Below, one piece after another: positions 62,346-64,000 of a DNA stretch of 64,000 nt (within the stretch, counting starts at the first letter, position 1; every line of letters begins with the position of its first letter). The translations under genes and the position numbers were made by a program. Source of the stretch: JAFAXA01 sp963777325 (GTDB taxonomy: Bacteria > Pseudomonadota > Alphaproteobacteria > Acetobacterales > Acetobacteraceae). Under the pieces are notes generated by a model. The model searched no databases. It was not told the origin of the DNA and worked only from the letters and a program-made list of their open reading frames with translations. The stretch covers positions 310,001-374,000 of the forward strand of contig CAVZQE010000020.1 in assembly GCA_963777325.1 (NCBI GenBank), written 5' to 3'.

Positions 62346-64000
62346 GTGAATTTCTCCGCCATTTTTATCGCGCGGCCGATCGCGACGATGCTGCTGGCCT
62401 TGGGGCTGCTGCTCTCGGGCGTCGTCGCCTATCGCTTCCTGCCAGTCGCGCCGCTGCCGAGCGTCGATATTCCGACCATCCTCGTGCTCGCGAACCGGCC
62501 GGGCGCGTCGCCCGAGACGATGGCGAACTCGATCGCGGCGCCGCTGGAACGGCGGCTCGGCGAGATCCCTGGCGTCACCGAGCTCACGTCCACGAACTCG
62601 GTCGGCGCGAGCGCGATCGTCATCCAGTTCGACATCGACCGCGACATCGAGGGCGCCGCGCACGACGTGCAGGCCGCGATCAACGCGGCGACCTCGGACC
62701 TGCCCTCGGACCTGCCGCAGCGCCCGTACTACCGCAAGATCAACCCGGCTGACGCGCCGATCCTGACGCTCGCGCTCACCTCGGACACGCTCTCGACGGC
62801 GCAAATCTACGACGCGGCGGACACGATCCTCGGGCAAAGACTGTCGCAGGCCTCCGGCGTCAGCCAGGTCTCGGTGAACGGCGCGGAGAAGCCGGCCGTC
62901 AGGGTGCAGCTCGATCCCGTGCGCCTCGCCGCCGCCGGCCTCGCGGCGCAGGACGTCTATACCGCCATCCGCAACGCCAACGTGCTCGGACCAACCGGCG
63001 GCTTTCAGGGCAAGAACCGGGCGGAGACGATCGGCCTCAACGGCCAGATCAGCCAGGCGGACGAATACGCGCCGCTGGTGCTGAAATCCGGCAACGGCGC
63101 GATCCTGCGCCTGAGCGACGTCGCGACCGTCAATAACGGGGTCGCCAACTCGCGCCTCGCGGCCTGGGACGGGCGGCAGCCGGCGATCCTGCTGTCGGTC
63201 TCCAAGGAGCAGGGCGCGAACGTGATCGAGACGGTCGATTCGGTGAAAGCGCTGCTGCCGCAGCTGATGTCGTGGATGCCGCCCGACATCAAGCTCTCGG
63301 TGATCGCCGACCGCACGACCACGATCCGGGCGAGCGTCGACGACGTGCAGTGGACGCTGCTCATCACCATCGCGCTCGTGCTGATGGTGGTCGCGCTGTT
63401 CCTGCGGCGGCTGATGCCGACCATCGCCGCCGGAGTGACGGTGCCGCTGTCGATCTGCGGCACGCTCGGGGCGATGTACCTGCTCGGCTACTCGCTCGAC
63501 AATTTTTCGCTGATGGCGCTGACGATCTCGGTCGGCTTCGTCGTGGACGACGCGATCGTCATGATCGAGAACATCTTCCGCCTGACGCAGCAGGGCATGA
63601 CGCCGATGCAGGCGGCGCTGGCCGGGTCGCGGCAGATCGGGTTCACGGTCATCTCGATCAGCATCTCGCTGGTCGCCGTGTTCATCCCGCTGCTGTTCAT
63701 GGGCGGCATCCTGGGCAGGCTGCTGCACGAGTTCGCGGTCACGCTCACGGTCGCGATCGCGATCTCGGCGGCCGTTTCGCTCACGCTCACGCCGATGATC
63801 TGCGGCCGCTTCATGCCGGCCCATCCCCACGCGCCTCCCAAGGGCATCTGGGGACGGATCGACCGTGGGGTCGAGCGCGGCTTCGTGCTGGGCTTGCGCT
63901 TCTACGCCCGCACGCTCGGCTGGACGCTGCGGCACCGCGTGCTGATGCTGCTCGTCTTCGTCGCCACGATCGTCCTCACGATCCGGCTCTACGGCGCGGT
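62346..64000 (+). CDS. Second RND efflux pump, MdtC/MuxC-like, 3' truncated by window
   Basis: The first 551 codons of a second RND pump; it continues past the right edge. Start is GTG at 62346 (MNFSAIFIARPIATMLLALG). I checked the frame at several points and found no break. It has the first periplasmic loop (SPETMANSIAAPLERRLGEI), helix 4 with SVGFVVDDAIVMIENIFRL and the following amphiphile-pump sequences. Two different RND subunits sharing one adaptor is the MdtABC/MuxABC arrangement, where pumps form heterotrimers. An RPE-like repeat separates it from the first pump gene. Confidence 0.94.
   Translation, partial: MNFSAIFIARPIATMLLALGLLLSGVVAYRFLPVAPLPSVDIPTILVLANRPGASPETMANSIAAPLERRLGEIPGVTELTSTNSVGASAIVIQFDIDRDIEGAAHDVQAAINAATSDLPSDLPQRPYYRKINPADAPILTLALTSDTLSTAQIYDAADTILGQRLSQASGVSQVSVNGAEKPAVRVQLDPVRLAAAGLAAQDVYTAIRNANVLGPTGGFQGKNRAETIGLNGQISQADEYAPLVLKSGNGAILRLSDVATVNNGVANSRLAAWDGRQPAILLSVSKEQGANVIETVDSVKALLPQLMSWMPPDIKLSVIADRTTTIRASVDDVQWTLLITIALVLMVVALFLRRLMPTIAAGVTVPLSICGTLGAMYLLGYSLDNFSLMALTISVGFVVDDAIVMIENIFRLTQQGMTPMQAALAGSRQIGFTVISISISLVAVFIPLLFMGGILGRLLHEFAVTLTVAIAISAAVSLTLTPMICGRFMPAHPHAPPKGIWGRIDRGVERGFVLGLRFYARTLGWTLRHRVLMLLVFVATIVLTIRLYGA

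Noticed and set aside
58373..62362. Minus-strand open frame of 1329 codons opposite the RND pump
   Set aside because: Its Arg/His/Asp-rich composition is what high-GC antisense frames give; the plus-strand pump and adaptor fully explain the codon pattern.
59066..64000. Heavy-metal (CzcA/CnrA-type) efflux pumps, as the CnrX-like neighbour might suggest
   Set aside because: Both pumps have the HAE-type helix-4 sequence VVDDAIVMIEN rather than the metal-pump motif.

Overview
The window is GC-rich chromosomal DNA from an alphaproteobacterium. The evidence is gene order: read along the minus strand from about 26.2 kb down to position 1 it runs tRNA-Leu, tig, clpP, clpX, lon, hup, tRNA-Val, tRNA-Asp, nuoA-N, coaX, rnj, a DUF1467 gene, proS, lolC/E. 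This is a classic alphaproteobacterial backbone order. The short ProRS of 436 residues and the frequent GTG starts agree. I cannot place it more finely than a Rhodospirillales/Rhizobiales-like lineage.

Region 1 (1-26.2 kb) is an intact housekeeping block. It holds protein quality control (trigger factor, ClpP, ClpX, Lon), the nucleoid protein HU, two tRNAs, a complete 14-subunit complex I operon, and downstream CoaX, RNase J, ProRS and the start of a lipoprotein-export permease. Oddities are five tandem 14-bp units between nuoA and nuoB, and the absence of birA from the nuoN-coaX gap. I saw no frameshift in this block.

Region 2 (26.4-39.6 kb) is metabolic. An IclR regulator overlaps at its 3' end a convergent AceE-like thiamine-diphosphate E1 enzyme, which is followed by malonyl-CoA decarboxylase. 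Next is a 3-hydroxybenzoate module: a frameshifted marR with its operator, mobA and an AAHS aromatic-acid transporter. A monomeric isocitrate dehydrogenase and the NAD(P)HX repair enzyme NnrD follow.

Region 3 (39.6-54.6 kb) is mixed and partly decaying. It contains remnants of a zinc-ribbon gene and of a brnTA toxin-antitoxin module, a transglutaminase-like protein, an N-formylglutamate amidohydrolase-like protein, a frameshifted parA, a membrane protein, an alpha/beta hydrolase, a Pat-like acetyltransferase divergent from the acetate transporter SatP, a Tat-exported bicovalent flavin oxidase, and a livGFKHM branched-chain-amino-acid-type ABC importer whose livK and livM both carry frame disruptions.

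Region 4 (54.8-64 kb) is one plus-strand operon. An ECF sigma factor, a one-helix candidate anti-sigma protein and a CnrX-like periplasmic sensor lead, mostly with stop/start overlaps, into an outer-membrane factor, a membrane fusion protein and two RND pumps of HAE/MdtBC type; the second pump runs off the window. This is the most interesting candidate system here: a Cnr-style envelope-signalling cassette wired to a drug-type rather than metal-type efflux machine.
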